64,000 nucleotides of DNA from Methylicorpusculum oleiharenae (GTDB lineage: Bacteria > Pseudomonadota > Gammaproteobacteria > Methylococcales > Methylomonadaceae): NCBI RefSeq assembly GCF_009828925.2, contig NZ_WUTY02000001.1, positions 3,254,492 to 3,318,491 on the forward strand, read 5' to 3'. Under the pieces are notes generated by a model that did no database searches, was not told the origin of the DNA, and saw nothing but the letters and a program-made list of their open reading frames with translations. The first letter of the stretch is position 1, and the number at the start of each line of letters is the position of its first letter. Made by a program: the position numbers and the translations under genes. Of this stretch, positions 49,240 to 59,430 are shown piece after piece.

Positions 49240-51627
49240 ATGATGAACAACAAAAATGTAACGCAGCAAGCATTGTCAAACAAACTACTTGCCAACATCG
49301 ATGCCTACTGGCGCGCAGCCAACTATCTGTCAGTCGGTCAGATTTACCTTTACGATAATCCACTGCTGAAACGGCCACTCAAGCTTTCGGATATTAAACG
49401 TATGCTGCTCGAACATTGGGGAACGACACCAGGTCAGAACTTTATTTACGTGCATTTAAACCGGATCATCAAACAATACGACCTTAATATGATTTACGTG
49501 TCCGGCCCCGGCCACGAAGGCCCGGCGCTGGTCGGCAACACTTATCTGGAAGGCACTTACAGCGAAATCTATCCCAACATCAGTCAAGACGAAGCAGGGC
49601 TGCAAAAGCTGTTCAAGCAGTTTTCGTTTCCCGGCGGCATCCCCAGCCATGTTTCTCCGGAATGTCCGGGTTCGATTCACGAAGGCGGTGAGCTGGGTTA
49701 TTCAATCAGCCATTCGTTCGGAGCCGTGTTCGATAATCCCGATCTCATTGTGGCTTGCGTGGTCGGCGATGGCGAGGCAGAGACAGGGCCCCTGGCCACA
49801 TCCTGGCATTCCAACAAGTTTCTTAATCCGCTCACCGATGGAGTGGTGCTGCCGATACTTCACCTCAACGGCTACAAGATCGCCACGCCGACTGTTTTTG
49901 CCCGCATTGAGCCAGATGAATTGGATCAGTTTCTGCGCGGTTGTGGCTGGGCACCTTACTACGTAGAAGGCGATGAGCCGTCGCTGATGCATGAAGCGAT
50001 GGTCGCCACCCTCGACACGGTGATGGAACAGATACAAACCATTCAGCACAACGCCCGCATCAATGGTGATTTGACCCGGCCGCGCTGGCCTATGATCGTG
50101 CTGAAATCGCCCAAAGGCTGGACCGGTCCTAAATGGGTGGATGGCCAGCAAATCGAAGGCAGTTTCCGCTCGCATCAGGTGCCGCTTTCTGATCCGGCCA
50201 GCCATCCTGCGCATCTCCAAATGCTGGAAGACTGGCTCAAGAGCTACCGTCCTGAAGAACTGTTTGATGAATCGGGCCGCTTACTTTCGGAGCTGGCCGA
50301 ATTGGCGCCTAAGGGCGAGCGCCGCATGGGCGCTAACCCTCATGCTAACGGCGGTCTGCTGCTGCGCGATTTGATAATGCCGGACTTTCGAAAATACGCA
50401 GTTGATGTGCCGTCACCCGGTTCCGTTAACGCCGCTGATACCCACGAACTGGGCGTTTTCTTGCGCGATGTGGTCAAGCTTAATCAGCCGCAACGCAATT
50501 TCCGTATTTTCGGCCCCGATGAAACGCTATCCAACCGATTGAACGCTGTGTTTGAAGTGACCCATCGGCAGTGGGATGCACGAACGCAGGGCAGTGATGA
50601 ATTTCTGGCTGAAGACGGACGGGTCATGGAAATGTTGGGCGAGCATCAATGCGAAGGCTGGCTGGAAGGCTATTTGCTCACCGGACGGCATGGGCTTTTC
50701 AATTGCTACGAGGCGTTCATTCACATCATTGATTCGATGTTCAACCAGCACGCCAAATGGTTAAAAATCACTGCGCAGTTGCCTTGGCGAAAGCCCATTG
50801 CTTCGCTCAACTACTTGCTGGCCTCGCACGTCTGGAACCAAATCCACAATGGCTTTACCCATCAGGATCCTGGTTTCATTGACCATGTGGTCAACAAAAA
50901 AGCGGCAATCGTGCGCGTTTATCTGCCGCCGGATGCGAATTGTCTGCTTTCCGTGTGGGATCATTGCTTACGCAGCCGTCATTACGTTAATGTCGTGATC
51001 GCCGGCAAGTACCAAGCACCGCAATGGCTGACCATGGAGGCCGCCGTTAAGCATTGCCGCGAAGGCATCGGTATCTGGCAGTGGGCCAGCAATGATCATG
51101 GTAATACGCCCGATGTGGTGATGGCCTGCTGTGGCGATGTACCCACTTTGGAGACACTGGCCGCAGTGTCTATCCTGAATGAACATCTGCCCGAATTGAA
51201 AATCCGGGTGATCAACGTCGTTGATCTGATGAAGCTGCAGCCTCAGAGCGAGCACCCGCACGGTTTGAGTGATACGAATTTCGATGCTCTTTTCACTAAG
51301 GACAAACCGGTCATTTTCGCTTTCCACGGTTATCCCTGGTTAATCCACCGGCTCACCTACCGACGCACCAATCATGAGAATATTCATGTGCGTGGCTACA
51401 AGGAAGAAGGCACGATTACCACGCCTTTCGATATGACGGTACTGAATGATCTGGATCGCTTCCATCTGGTGATGGATACCATCGACCGGCTGCCACAGAC
51501 CGGCAAAAAAGGCCTTGATCTGAAACGGCAACTTCAAGATAAACTGATTGAGCACACGCAATACATCAACCAGTACGGTGAAGACATGCCGGAGATTCTT
51601 AATTGGAAGTGGAGCAACCGCCCATGA
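49240..51627 (+). CDS. xfp: Phosphoketolase (xylulose-5-P/fructose-6-P)
   Basis: A 795-residue (or 794 from the second ATG) TPP enzyme that splits sugar phosphates to acetyl phosphate. The signatures are intact: [46 protein letters not shown], the TPP motif [19 protein letters not shown], and [14 protein letters not shown]; the C-terminal part includes [14 protein letters not shown]. Full family length. In methanotrophs it diverts ribulose monophosphate cycle sugars to C2 units. Its stop overlaps the following phosphatase gene (ATGA). Confidence 0.95.
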   Translation: MMNNKNVTQQALSNKLLANIDAYWRAANYLSVGQIYLYDNPLLKRPLKLSDIKRMLLEHWGTTPGQNFIYVHLNRIIKQYDLNMIYVSGPGHEGPALVGNTYLEGTYSEIYPNISQDEAGLQKLFKQFSFPGGIPSHVSPECPGSIHEGGELGYSISHSFGAVFDNPDLIVACVVGDGEAETGPLATSWHSNKFLNPLTDGVVLPILHLNGYKIATPTVFARIEPDELDQFLRGCGWAPYYVEGDEPSLMHEAMVATLDTVMEQIQTIQHNARINGDLTRPRWPMIVLKSPKGWTGPKWVDGQQIEGSFRSHQVPLSDPASHPAHLQMLEDWLKSYRPEELFDESGRLLSELAELAPKGERRMGANPHANGGLLLRDLIMPDFRKYAVDVPSPGSVNAADTHELGVFLRDVVKLNQPQRNFRIFGPDETLSNRLNAVFEVTHRQWDARTQGSDEFLAEDGRVMEMLGEHQCEGWLEGYLLTGRHGLFNCYEAFIHIIDSMFNQHAKWLKITAQLPWRKPIASLNYLLASHVWNQIHNGFTHQDPGFIDHVVNKKAAIVRVYLPPDANCLLSVWDHCLRSRHYVNVVIAGKYQAPQWLTMEAAVKHCREGIGIWQWASNDHGNTPDVVMACCGDVPTLETLAAVSILNEHLPELKIRVINVVDLMKLQPQSEHPHGLSDTNFDALFTKDKPVIFAFHGYPWLIHRLTYRRTNHENIHVRGYKEEGTITTPFDMTVLNDLDRFHLVMDTIDRLPQTGKKGLDLKRQLQDKLIEHTQYINQYGEDMPEILNWKWSNRP

Positions 51628-52316
51628 ATTCACAACAAGCCAGGGTCCAGGGAGACAACGACCTATTAAGCAGGGATGAAAATATCGCCAAGCCTTTGCA
51701 CCTTTACCTGATTCGTCATGGCGAAACCGAGTGGGCGATCTCCGGTCGCCACACCGGTAGCTCGGATATTCCATTAACCACAAATGGCGAGAATGAAGCC
51801 CGTGAACTAGGTAGGCACATCCGCGACATTGATTTTACCCAGGTGTTGTGCAGTCCGCTCATGCGAGCTCAGCGAACCTGTGAGCTGGTTGGACTGGATC
51901 AAGCGCCTGAAATCGAGCCTGATTTGGCGGAATGGGCTTTTGGTGATTTTGAAGGACTGCATTTAGCCGAGATTCAAAAAATACACCCAGGCTGGGATGT
52001 GTTGGCGGACGGTTGTCCAAACGGTGAAATGCCCGCACAAATTTTAGCGCGCACTGATCGGCTGATCGCCCGTTTGCGTAGGCTTAAAGGCAATGTTGCC
52101 TTGTTTTCACATGGCAAGTTCGGCGGCATTTTGGCGGCGCGGTGGATCGGATTACCGATCACTGAATCCAGTCATTTCCCGCTGGGAACCGCGTCAGTGA
52201 GCATGCTGGGCTACGATCATCATCACCCCGAGGTGTCAGTGATCGACTTGTGGAATGTGGTCGGACATAAATCATTGGAGACTTTAAAGTTAGCAGGTAC
52301 GACGGAGAAAGGCTAA
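51624..52316 (+). CDS. Histidine phosphatase-family protein
   Basis: A 230-residue protein from ATG 51624 overlapping the phosphoketolase stop. The phosphohistidine motif is [19 protein letters not shown] (about 27-45), with [14 protein letters not shown], the acid E in [10 protein letters not shown] and the second His in [12 protein letters not shown]. It is related to phosphoglycerate mutase-like sugar phosphatases. Coupling to xfp suggests it acts on a sugar phosphate in the same pathway, for example releasing a phosphoketolase substrate or product. Confidence 0.85.
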   Translation: MNSQQARVQGDNDLLSRDENIAKPLHLYLIRHGETEWAISGRHTGSSDIPLTTNGENEARELGRHIRDIDFTQVLCSPLMRAQRTCELVGLDQAPEIEPDLAEWAFGDFEGLHLAEIQKIHPGWDVLADGCPNGEMPAQILARTDRLIARLRRLKGNVALFSHGKFGGILAARWIGLPITESSHFPLGTASVSMLGYDHHHPEVSVIDLWNVVGHKSLETLKLAGTTEKG

Positions 52317-52483
52317 GACTCAATTATGACATGAGCGCCGATCAAACCTCACGACGCTATAAATCAAGTGATTATTTAGTGCGTTTGGGCCCTTATTGAT
52401 TGAACCGTACCAACAGGCTGTGAGACGCAACATTTTGCGTCGCTATCCATTGAAGCGACGTCCATATTTTTTGGAGAATGAAA

Positions 52484-52909
52484 ATGCAACAAACGATAAC
52501 GCAGTGCTTGACAGACGCTTTGCAAGATGAATATAAATCGCGTGCGACCTATCGAAAAGTAATTGAAAAATTCGGTCCGGTCCGTCCATTCGTCAACATT
52601 GTTGAGGCCGAGGGTCGCCACGTCGACGCCTTGATTGCATTGTTTGAGAAGTATCAAATACCGGTTCCGGAAGATCGTTGGTCTGAACGGATCACTGTTC
52701 CAGATACGTTTGAACAAGCGTGCCTGAATGCGGTCGCTGACGAAAAAGCCAATATGGCAATGTATGACCAGCTGATCGCTGCTAGTCCGGAACCGGATAT
52801 TCGCCGGGTATTGGAAAACTTGCAATCCGCTTCCCGTGACCGTCATTTGCCGGCTTTCGAACGCAACGCTTCGAAACACGGTAAAGGTGGCATGAGAAAG
52901 CACGGCTAG
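52484..52909 (+). CDS. Ferritin-like (DUF2202/rubrerythrin-type) protein
   Basis: A 141-residue four-helix protein. GGAGA sits 6 nt before ATG 52484. Metal ligands of a ferritin-like di-iron site are visible: DEYKSRATYRKV (E18 region), VNIVEAEGRHVDAL (E-x2-H), ADEKANMAMYDQL and SASRDRHLPAFERN (second E/H pair). It lies just upstream of FeoAB, consistent with iron handling or peroxide defence. Confidence 0.85.
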   Translation: MQQTITQCLTDALQDEYKSRATYRKVIEKFGPVRPFVNIVEAEGRHVDALIALFEKYQIPVPEDRWSERITVPDTFEQACLNAVADEKANMAMYDQLIAASPEPDIRRVLENLQSASRDRHLPAFERNASKHGKGGMRKHG

Positions 52910-53032
52910 GGTGTCCCGTTGAATAAATCAACTTCCTCATTCTAGCGAATGCGGGGATGACGAAACGTACAGTGCTGTTCTGACTATCTTCCGTACGGCT
53001 CAATTAAGAACGCTCTTTCAGGGAAGTTTCAA

Positions 53033-55591
53033 ATGTGTATCAATTTATGTGACATGAAGCGGGGTGATCGGGGACGCGTGGTAGGTTTCCGGAAAAACTT
53101 TTTGCCTTATCAAAAGAAACTGCTGTCTATGGGTTTAACGCCTGGCACTGAATTTGAACTGGTACGCATTGCGCCCTTAGGCGATCCGGTTGAAATCAGA
53201 GTGCGCGGCACCGATCTTAGTCTGCGGCGGGGTGAGGTGGCTGGATTGAAAATTGAGCGTCTTAAAAGCGAAGCACCCCGTTTGAAGCCAACACCGGAAC
53301 AGAAGTCGGAATATACCATCGCTGTCATCGGCAATCCCAACTGCGGTAAAACCACCCTTTTTAATGGTCTGACCGGTGCCCGTCAACATGTTGGCAATTG
53401 GGCGGGGGTTACTGTCGAACAAAAAACCGGCTTTTACCGTTACGAAAACAAAGCCATCAAAGTGGTCGATTTACCCGGCATCTATGCGCTGGACGTGAAT
53501 GAGACGGCTACTTCTCTGGATGAAAAAATCGCCAGGGATTACATCCTTTCCCAGCAGGCCGACCTGATCATAAATATCGTCGACACCTCCCATCTCGAAC
53601 ATAACCTGTACCTGACGATACAACTGCTGGAAATGGAACTGCCGATACTGGTCGTTTTGAATAACATGGACGATACCACAGGCAAAGGTATCAAAATCGA
53701 CAGCGATGAATTGGCCCGCAACCTCGATTGCCCCTTGGTTTCGTTGACCGCAACGCGGGCCGATGATATCAGAGCCCTGAAAGCGACGATTAACCAGTTA
53801 GCCGAAAATAAAACGCTGTCGACTTTCTCTATCGACTATCCGCTGGAGGTCAAAGCTGCGCTGGATAAGCTCTCGCCATTAGTTGAACAAAAATTAGCCA
53901 ACCGGTTTGGCAATTCGCGCTGGTTTGCAGGCAAACTGCTGGAGCGGGACGGTTTCGCGCTGAGTCATGCCGATGCTCTGCTGACTGAGACAGCGGAAAA
54001 ACTGCGCAATGAGATTGAAGACAAAGCCACTGAAGATGCGGATATCATAATTATTGACAGCCGCTACGGATTTATCAGCCTTCTGGTACAAAAGACACTG
54101 ACCCGGCAATCCGGGCAGGCTCGGAGTCTGTCGGATAAAATCGACAACGTGGTATTACATCGATTTTTAGCCATTCCGATCTTCCTCGGGGTGATGTATT
54201 TGATGTTCACCTTCACCATTAAACTGGGCCGGGTCTTCAAGCCGTTTTTTAACGACCTGGCTCAGGCATTTTTTGTGGACGGGTTGGGCGCATTTTTAGG
54301 ACTGATGAACAGCCCGCAATGGCTGATAACACTGATTGCCACGGGTGTTGGTAACGGCATTCGGGAGGTGGCTGCGTTTATCCCGATTCTCGGTTTTCTG
54401 TATCTGTTTATTTCAGTACTTGAAGAGTCCGGGTATATGGCCAGAGCGACTTTTGCGATGGATCGTTTCATGCGTGTATTGGGACTCCCCGGCAAAGCCT
54501 TTGTACCAATGATCCTGGGCTTTGGCTGTAACGTCCCGGCCATGCTTGCGACCCGCACGCTGGAGCGTCCGCGTGACCGGCTCTTGAGTCTGGTGTTGAA
54601 TCCATTCATGACTTGCGGCGCTCGCTTGGTGGTATTTACACTGTTTGCCGCCGCCTTTTTTCCGGATAACGGCGGGATGGTCGTGTTTGTACTTTATATG
54701 ATAGGGATTGTGGCTGCTCTGCTGACGGCGTTACTGCTGAAACACAGTTTTCTGAAAGAGGAATCCTCTCTGGTGATGATGGAAATCCCCAGCTATCACA
54801 TCCCGAAGCTGAAAAATGTATTGATTAACAGCTGGACTCGGCTCAAAGCTTTTATGGTGCGGGTCGGTAAAATCATTATTACCATGGTGGTGATCTTGAA
54901 CCTGCTCAGTTCGTTGGGAACAGACGGCTCATATCAAGCGAATAATATTGAACATTCAGTGCTCAGTGCGGCTGGGCGTGCATTGACGCCGACGCTGGCG
55001 CCACTGGGTATCAGAGAAGATAACTGGCCTGCAACCGTTGCGTTATTTACCGGCATTCTGCATAAAGCCGTCGTGATCAGCACGCTGAAAACCATCTACT
55101 CGGAAAGTCCCGCCGCTAAAGCAGCTCTTCAAGCGCAAGAATTTAATCTTTATGGTGCGGTCAAACGGGCTTTTATGACAATCCCCATGGGGCTGAAAAA
55201 AATGATCGGGATTGGTGTAACGCAACCGACTAGCCAAAATACATTTATTGCCGAATTGCATACTCATTTTGAAGGACAAGTAGGCGCTTTTGCCTATTTG
55301 CTGTTTATTTTGCTTTATTTTCCCTGTATTGCCACATTGGCGGCTGCCTATAGAGAATCCAGCCTGCGCTGGTCGGTGTTCATGGTGTTCTGGTCCACCG
55401 GTCTAGCCTATCTGACTGCAACGCTGTTTTATCAATTAGCGACCTATAGCCAGCATCCGCGAACCTCAATGGCATGGCTGACAATGATTGCGTTAATCAT
55501 AATCGCTGTGGTGCTGATATTTCGTTATTGGGGCGGACAGCATCAAGCTTCTATGTCCAACAACGCCATTAAACCTTCAACCAAGGACTAA
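53033..55591 (+). CDS. feoB: FeoA-FeoB fusion, ferrous iron transporter
   Basis: An 852-residue protein. Residues 1-80 form a FeoA SH3-like domain (VVGFRKNFLPYQKKLLSMGL, VEIRVRGTDLSLRRGEVAGL). Residues 93-260 are the FeoB G domain, with G1 GNPNCGKTTL (100-109), G2 WAGVTVE, G3 DLPG (146-149) and G4-like NNMD. The membrane part (about 370-840) has gate motifs SGYMARATFAMDR, GFGCNVPAMLATRTLERPRD and NPFMTCGARL. FeoA and FeoB are usually separate genes, so the fusion is notable. GTP-gated Fe2+ uptake across the inner membrane. The next gene starts 3 bp later. Confidence 0.93.
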   Translation: MCINLCDMKRGDRGRVVGFRKNFLPYQKKLLSMGLTPGTEFELVRIAPLGDPVEIRVRGTDLSLRRGEVAGLKIERLKSEAPRLKPTPEQKSEYTIAVIGNPNCGKTTLFNGLTGARQHVGNWAGVTVEQKTGFYRYENKAIKVVDLPGIYALDVNETATSLDEKIARDYILSQQADLIINIVDTSHLEHNLYLTIQLLEMELPILVVLNNMDDTTGKGIKIDSDELARNLDCPLVSLTATRADDIRALKATINQLAENKTLSTFSIDYPLEVKAALDKLSPLVEQKLANRFGNSRWFAGKLLERDGFALSHADALLTETAEKLRNEIEDKATEDADIIIIDSRYGFISLLVQKTLTRQSGQARSLSDKIDNVVLHRFLAIPIFLGVMYLMFTFTIKLGRVFKPFFNDLAQAFFVDGLGAFLGLMNSPQWLITLIATGVGNGIREVAAFIPILGFLYLFISVLEESGYMARATFAMDRFMRVLGLPGKAFVPMILGFGCNVPAMLATRTLERPRDRLLSLVLNPFMTCGARLVVFTLFAAAFFPDNGGMVVFVLYMIGIVAALLTALLLKHSFLKEESSLVMMEIPSYHIPKLKNVLINSWTRLKAFMVRVGKIIITMVVILNLLSSLGTDGSYQANNIEHSVLSAAGRALTPTLAPLGIREDNWPATVALFTGILHKAVVISTLKTIYSESPAAKAALQAQEFNLYGAVKRAFMTIPMGLKKMIGIGVTQPTSQNTFIAELHTHFEGQVGAFAYLLFILLYFPCIATLAAAYRESSLRWSVFMVFWSTGLAYLTATLFYQLATYSQHPRTSMAWLTMIALIIIAVVLIFRYWGGQHQASMSNNAIKPSTKD

Positions 55592-55594
55592 CGA

Positions 55595-56251
55595 ATGCCT
55601 TATAAAACTTATTTCGACAAAATTGATGCCCAACTGCTGAAAATCAGCCCTGCTCGCGACATTATGTTATTGCGCGTGATTGCCGCTGTCATTCCGGTGG
55701 TGTGTTTTGCTTTGGATGCCTTCTATGACATGCCGGTGCTTTATTGGCTGGGCATCCCTTTTTATCTGATCTGTCTGGCGCTTTATCTGGAAGCCTTGTT
55801 AAAAACCATCTTATTGATGCACAAGGTTTCAGCCGAATTGTTAATCGTCTTGGTGATGATAGTCACCCTGCTTGACGGGGAGCCGTTGAGCGGTGCGATG
55901 GTGGCTTGGTTTATCGGCTTGGGGTTGTATATCTCGTTTACGATTATTAGAAAAAACCGGGAAAAAATCGAAGCGCTTATACAGGACAGCAAGAAAACCG
56001 CACAAGTCCTGCGCGGTGATCAAATCCATGAAATTCCGCTGCTGGAGGTGCAAAAGCAGGATGTGATCATTGTCGCCAAAGGCGCCATGATCACTGTCGA
56101 CGGGCTTATCAGCGACGGTGAGTCGTCTATCGATGAAGCCTTTGTTACCGGCGAGCCGTTTCCAGTATTTAAGCAACGCGGCGATGCAGTGATTTCCGGG
56201 ACATTGAATTTGACCGCGCCGCTAAAGGTGGTCGCGGAAAAAAAACGGTAA
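55595..56251 (+). CDS. P1B-type metal ATPase, N-terminal fragment (frameshifted)
   Basis: 218 residues covering the first membrane helices (about 25-45, 49-70, 80-98, 103-120) and the actuator domain with VDGLISDGESSIDEAFVTGE and PFPVFKQRGDAVISGT. The frame ends shortly after a run of eight A (about 56238-56245). One A fewer would read VVAEKNGNDAFIAI and join the next frame directly. There is no N-terminal metal-binding domain. It starts 3 bp after feoB, so it belongs to the iron operon. Confidence 0.8.
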   Translation: MPYKTYFDKIDAQLLKISPARDIMLLRVIAAVIPVVCFALDAFYDMPVLYWLGIPFYLICLALYLEALLKTILLMHKVSAELLIVLVMIVTLLDGEPLSGAMVAWFIGLGLYISFTIIRKNREKIEALIQDSKKTAQVLRGDQIHEIPLLEVQKQDVIIVAKGAMITVDGLISDGESSIDEAFVTGEPFPVFKQRGDAVISGTLNLTAPLKVVAEKKR

Positions 56252-56270
56252 TGACGCGTTTATTGCGATT

Positions 56271-57596
56271 ATGACCCGGGAAATCGAAGCCGGTCTACAG
56301 CAAAAATCCACCTTACAGAAACGCGCCGATTTAACGGTGCAGGTGCTCATCCTCGGCGTCACAGCCTATGCCTTTTTGCTGTTGTTCATGACCGGCAGTC
56401 TGCATCTGATGGCTACGGCGCTTGCCGTGGTGTGTCCCTGTGCCTGGGCCTTGGCAACGCCCACTGCCTTTGCCGCCAATATCGGCCGCTTGGCGCGTAG
56501 CAACATTTTGGCACGCGGCGGCGAGCCGTTGGAAAATATGCAGGATATTAAAACCCTGATTTTGGACAAAACCGGCACCGTCACCAAGGCCGTGCCGGAA
56601 GTCAGCCAGGTGATTGCCCTCGCCATGCCGGAGCAGGACTTGCTGACCTTATGCGCATCGGTTGAATCCCGCTTCGACCATCCCATTGCCAACACGATCG
56701 TCGCTTATTCCAAAGGGCACGGTGTGTCGCACTTGTTAAACGTGACCCAGGTTGAAGACTTGCCGGGCCGTGGCATAAAAGCCCGAATCGGCGCAGATAC
56801 CGTATTGATCGGTAGTCAGGAAACCCTGCAGCAACTGGATATCGAACTACCGCCTTTAGATTACACCGGCCGGGCGATTTGGGTGGCTGTTAACCGCGAA
56901 GTTAAAGGTGTCATTGTTATTCGCGACATTATCCGTGCCGAAATGCAGGGTTTGGTTGCCGCTATTCATGAATGCGGCATCGAAACGGTACTGCTGGCCA
57001 CGGGTGACAATGAGGAAAGCGAAGCCAAGCGGGTGGCTGAATACATCGGTGCTGACGGTTATTTTTACAACTTCAAGCCGGATGACAAAACCGCTTTAGT
57101 CAAGAAAATGCAATTGCAAGGCAAAGTTGCCATGGTGGGTGACGGCGTCAACGATGCACCAGCCCTGGCTGCGGCCAATGTCGGCATTGCCATAGGCGGG
57201 CACAAGAATGTCAGTTTGGCGGTCATGTCTGCCGATATTGTGATTCTTGGCGACGACGCCAAGGACTTGATTACCATTCTGCGACTTAGTCGAAAAATGG
57301 GCGGCATTATCAAGCAAAATTATACCTGGGCAATGGGCTTTAATGCGATTGGGCTAACCCTGGCAACCCTCGGCGTGCTTAACCCTATCGTGGCCGCGCT
57401 ATTTCATCATCTCAGTTCGGTCTTTGTTGTGGTCAATGCCAGCCGTCTGTATTTCACCGGCATTGAAAATTCTCCGGTCGGGCCTTTGTTTCAGAAAATG
57501 GATGAAATCACCCGTCGAAAGCCTATGAGTCCGGCAGAGCCATTGGTGATCAGTTCAGAAAATGCTGCCGAAACCATTGTTGAACAACAGCCCTGA
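56271..57596 (+). CDS. P1B-type metal ATPase, C-terminal fragment (frameshifted)
   Basis: 441 residues with the CPC translocation motif (VVCPCAWALATPTAFAA), phosphorylation site LILDKTGTVTK, nucleotide-binding HP motif (ESRFDHPIAN), GDGVNDAPALAAANVGIAI and two C-terminal helices ending HHLSSVFVVVNASRLYF. The final H-x2-SS-x-V-x4-N motif resembles CtpC/CzcP-type ATPases rather than copper pumps. The reading frame is +1 relative to the upstream half. All motifs are intact, so the frame break is recent, corrected by slippage, or a sequencing error. Confidence 0.85.
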   Translation: MTREIEAGLQQKSTLQKRADLTVQVLILGVTAYAFLLLFMTGSLHLMATALAVVCPCAWALATPTAFAANIGRLARSNILARGGEPLENMQDIKTLILDKTGTVTKAVPEVSQVIALAMPEQDLLTLCASVESRFDHPIANTIVAYSKGHGVSHLLNVTQVEDLPGRGIKARIGADTVLIGSQETLQQLDIELPPLDYTGRAIWVAVNREVKGVIVIRDIIRAEMQGLVAAIHECGIETVLLATGDNEESEAKRVAEYIGADGYFYNFKPDDKTALVKKMQLQGKVAMVGDGVNDAPALAAANVGIAIGGHKNVSLAVMSADIVILGDDAKDLITILRLSRKMGGIIKQNYTWAMGFNAIGLTLATLGVLNPIVAALFHHLSSVFVVVNASRLYFTGIENSPVGPLFQKMDEITRRKPMSPAEPLVISSENAAETIVEQQP

Positions 57597-57627
57597 GCGT
57601 AAACCGTTATTCAAAAAGAGACGATAA

Positions 57628-58362
57628 ATGTTGTTATGGATCATGGGCTTTAGTGCCTTAGGCAGCGTCGGGGCTGTGGGTTGCGCAGCCTTGTTTTTGT
57701 TTTTTCCTGAAAGTATTCGCAAAGTGCTTATCCCTTGTCTGATCAGTTATGCGACCGGGACACTGCTCGGTGCCGCATTCCTGGGCATGCTTCCCAATGC
57801 ACTGCTACAAGCACCGGCAGTTTCGGTGATGGCTACGGTACTGGCCGGTATGGTGGGTTTTTTCGTTTTGGAGAAACTGGTCATTTGGCGCCACAGTCAT
57901 GATGCAGAGGGTCAAGTAGATGACCGAGCCGCATCGTTAATTCTGATTGGCGATGCCTTTCACAACTTTGTAGATGGTGTGCTGATTGCAGCCGCATTCT
58001 TGACATCTGTTCCATTGGGAATCACCACAGCATTCGCAGTGATTGCGCACGAGATACCCCAGGAGGTTGGTGATTTTGCCATTCTACTCGACAGTGGCTA
58101 CTGCCGAGGAAAGGCATTGCTGATGAATGGACTATCATCCATCGCCACCCTGCCTGGCGCACTGATCGCCTATTACTGGCTGGCCGAGACACGCGAAGCA
58201 ACGCCTTATATTCTGGCGATAGCTGCTGCCAGCTTTATCTACATCGCGACCGCAGATCTCATTCCCATGCTACACAGGCAGGCAAACGCTATTGCTTCGC
58301 TTCGTCAGCTAGTACTGTTACTGGCAGGTATTGGTAAGATTGCAGGGTTTCATTTTGGATAA
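57628..58362 (+). CDS. ZIP-family divalent metal transporter
   Basis: A 244-residue protein with eight hydrophobic helices and the two ZIP metal-site helices: GDAFHNFVDGVLIAAAF (H-N-x-x-D-G, about 110-126) and VIAHEIPQEVGDFAILL (H-E-x-P-Q-E, about 135-151). The short His-containing loop IWRHSHDAEG lies between helices 3 and 4. Adjacent to FeoB and the P1B ATPase, it probably imports iron, zinc or manganese. AAAGAGACGATAA precedes the ATG. Confidence 0.88.
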   Translation: MLLWIMGFSALGSVGAVGCAALFLFFPESIRKVLIPCLISYATGTLLGAAFLGMLPNALLQAPAVSVMATVLAGMVGFFVLEKLVIWRHSHDAEGQVDDRAASLILIGDAFHNFVDGVLIAAAFLTSVPLGITTAFAVIAHEIPQEVGDFAILLDSGYCRGKALLMNGLSSIATLPGALIAYYWLAETREATPYILAIAAASFIYIATADLIPMLHRQANAIASLRQLVLLLAGIGKIAGFHFG

Positions 58363-58512
58363 AACATGAATACTCAGGCAAAAATTGAAAGCAACCTTGG
58401 GTTCCACCCCGGTTTGGCTGTGATGAAATAAAGAATTTGACTATCTCGGCCACTCCGAACAAATCGCCAAAGCGGCCGCGGCGGCTACCCATCAGGGAAA
58501 GACCAAAACTTA

Positions 58513-58953
58513 TTATTCCTGCAGTCGATACAGATATTCTGTCAGCGCCAGAATGCGACTGCGAGCAGCTGATTCGCTATCTTGCGGAGGATAATTGTCG
58601 AAATACAATGAACTTTGGTTATTAAATGCATTCCCCCAGATCGGCATTTCTCGTGGTCCATGCGCTTTGACCTCCTGACGTCCGTCTATGATCTGAAAAA
58701 CCCGGTCAAACGGGAAAACGCCATTGTTATTCTTGGCGAGTACGGTCAGGTTGGGCACTGGTCTCGCTAACAACGATTTTAGCGGACCATCATCACCCTT
58801 GCCGGTTAAGCCATGACAAACGGCACATGCCGAATTGTATTCATTTTTTCCGACATCCACCTTTTCCGCTGCAAAGACAATATTTGATAAGCTGATCAGC
58901 AGGATTCCGATAGATGATAATGACAGAGCCCGGATTTTCTTAGAAATAATCAT
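58513..58953 (-). CDS. c-type cytochrome, exported monohaem
   Basis: A 146-residue protein from ATG 58953, chosen for TTTTGGAGGCAAC upstream. A signal peptide (about 1-29, ending NIVFAA) is followed by the haem site CAVCHG and ends with a conserved Met candidate (REMPIWG). GKGDDGPLKSLLARPVPNLT resembles cytochrome c of the SorB/CccA style. It could be a small electron carrier in the periplasm. The next gene downstream on this strand is beyond the convergent ZIP gene. Confidence 0.85.
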   Translation of the reverse strand: MIISKKIRALSLSSIGILLISLSNIVFAAEKVDVGKNEYNSACAVCHGLTGKGDDGPLKSLLARPVPNLTVLAKNNNGVFPFDRVFQIIDGRQEVKAHGPREMPIWGNAFNNQSSLYFDNYPPQDSESAARSRILALTEYLYRLQE

Positions 58954-58991
58954 GTTGCCTCCAAAAGGGGTAGTGGACAAAAGGCATGGAT

Positions 58992-59369
58992 TCAGTGATG
59001 GCTGTGTTCATGCGCATGTCCATGTTCATGTTCATGGGGTTCAAAAGGTTCGGTTTTCAGGGTGCCGTTTAAAAAATCCTTCACGGCTTTTTCGGGATCC
59101 GTTTCTTTGGTTATCAAGGCTTGAATGTTTTTCTGTTCCAAACGCCGAGCCAAGCCTGCCCCCATGCCTCCGGTAATCAGCACTTGCATGTGATCCAAAG
59201 GGGATGGCTCGAAAGGTGATGAATCATGGAACGATTGTTCTTTCGGCAACTTCAGTAATTCTTTCTCGACAATTTCATTATTCTCGATGGTATAAACCCA
59301 GAATTTTCTGCAACGGCCGGTATGACCGGTTATTTCTTTTCGGTTTTGACTGGCAACGGCAATTTTCAT
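58992..59369 (-). CDS. NifX/NifB-type dinitrogenase cofactor domain protein with His-rich tail
   Basis: A 125-residue protein of the Fe-Mo cofactor-binding fold: MKIAVASQNRKEITGHTGRC, then FWVYTIENNEIVEKELL and VLITGGMGAGLARRLEQKNI. The last 20 residues alternate His and Glu (HEHEHGHAHEHSHH), an added metal-binding tail. No nitrogenase gene is in the window; such stand-alone proteins bind Fe-S or metal clusters. The gene ends 39 bp before the cytochrome start, so the two are probably co-transcribed. Confidence 0.85.
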   Translation of the reverse strand: MKIAVASQNRKEITGHTGRCRKFWVYTIENNEIVEKELLKLPKEQSFHDSSPFEPSPLDHMQVLITGGMGAGLARRLEQKNIQALITKETDPEKAVKDFLNGTLKTEPFEPHEHEHGHAHEHSHH

Positions 59370-59430
59370 ATTAATTCTCTATTGAGTGGTTACAAATCAT
59401 CCTTTCAATAGGCTATTGAAAAAAAGCGAA

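Noticed and set aside
58369-58512. Possible remnant of a gene between the ZIP and cytochrome genes (MNTQAKIESNLGFHPG then HSEQIAKAAAAATHQG)
   Set aside because: The short coding-like pieces are in different frames and match no family I recognise; too weak to list as a feature.
58992-59369. Evidence for nitrogen fixation genes
   Set aside because: The NifX-fold protein stands alone; no nif structural or assembly gene is in the window.
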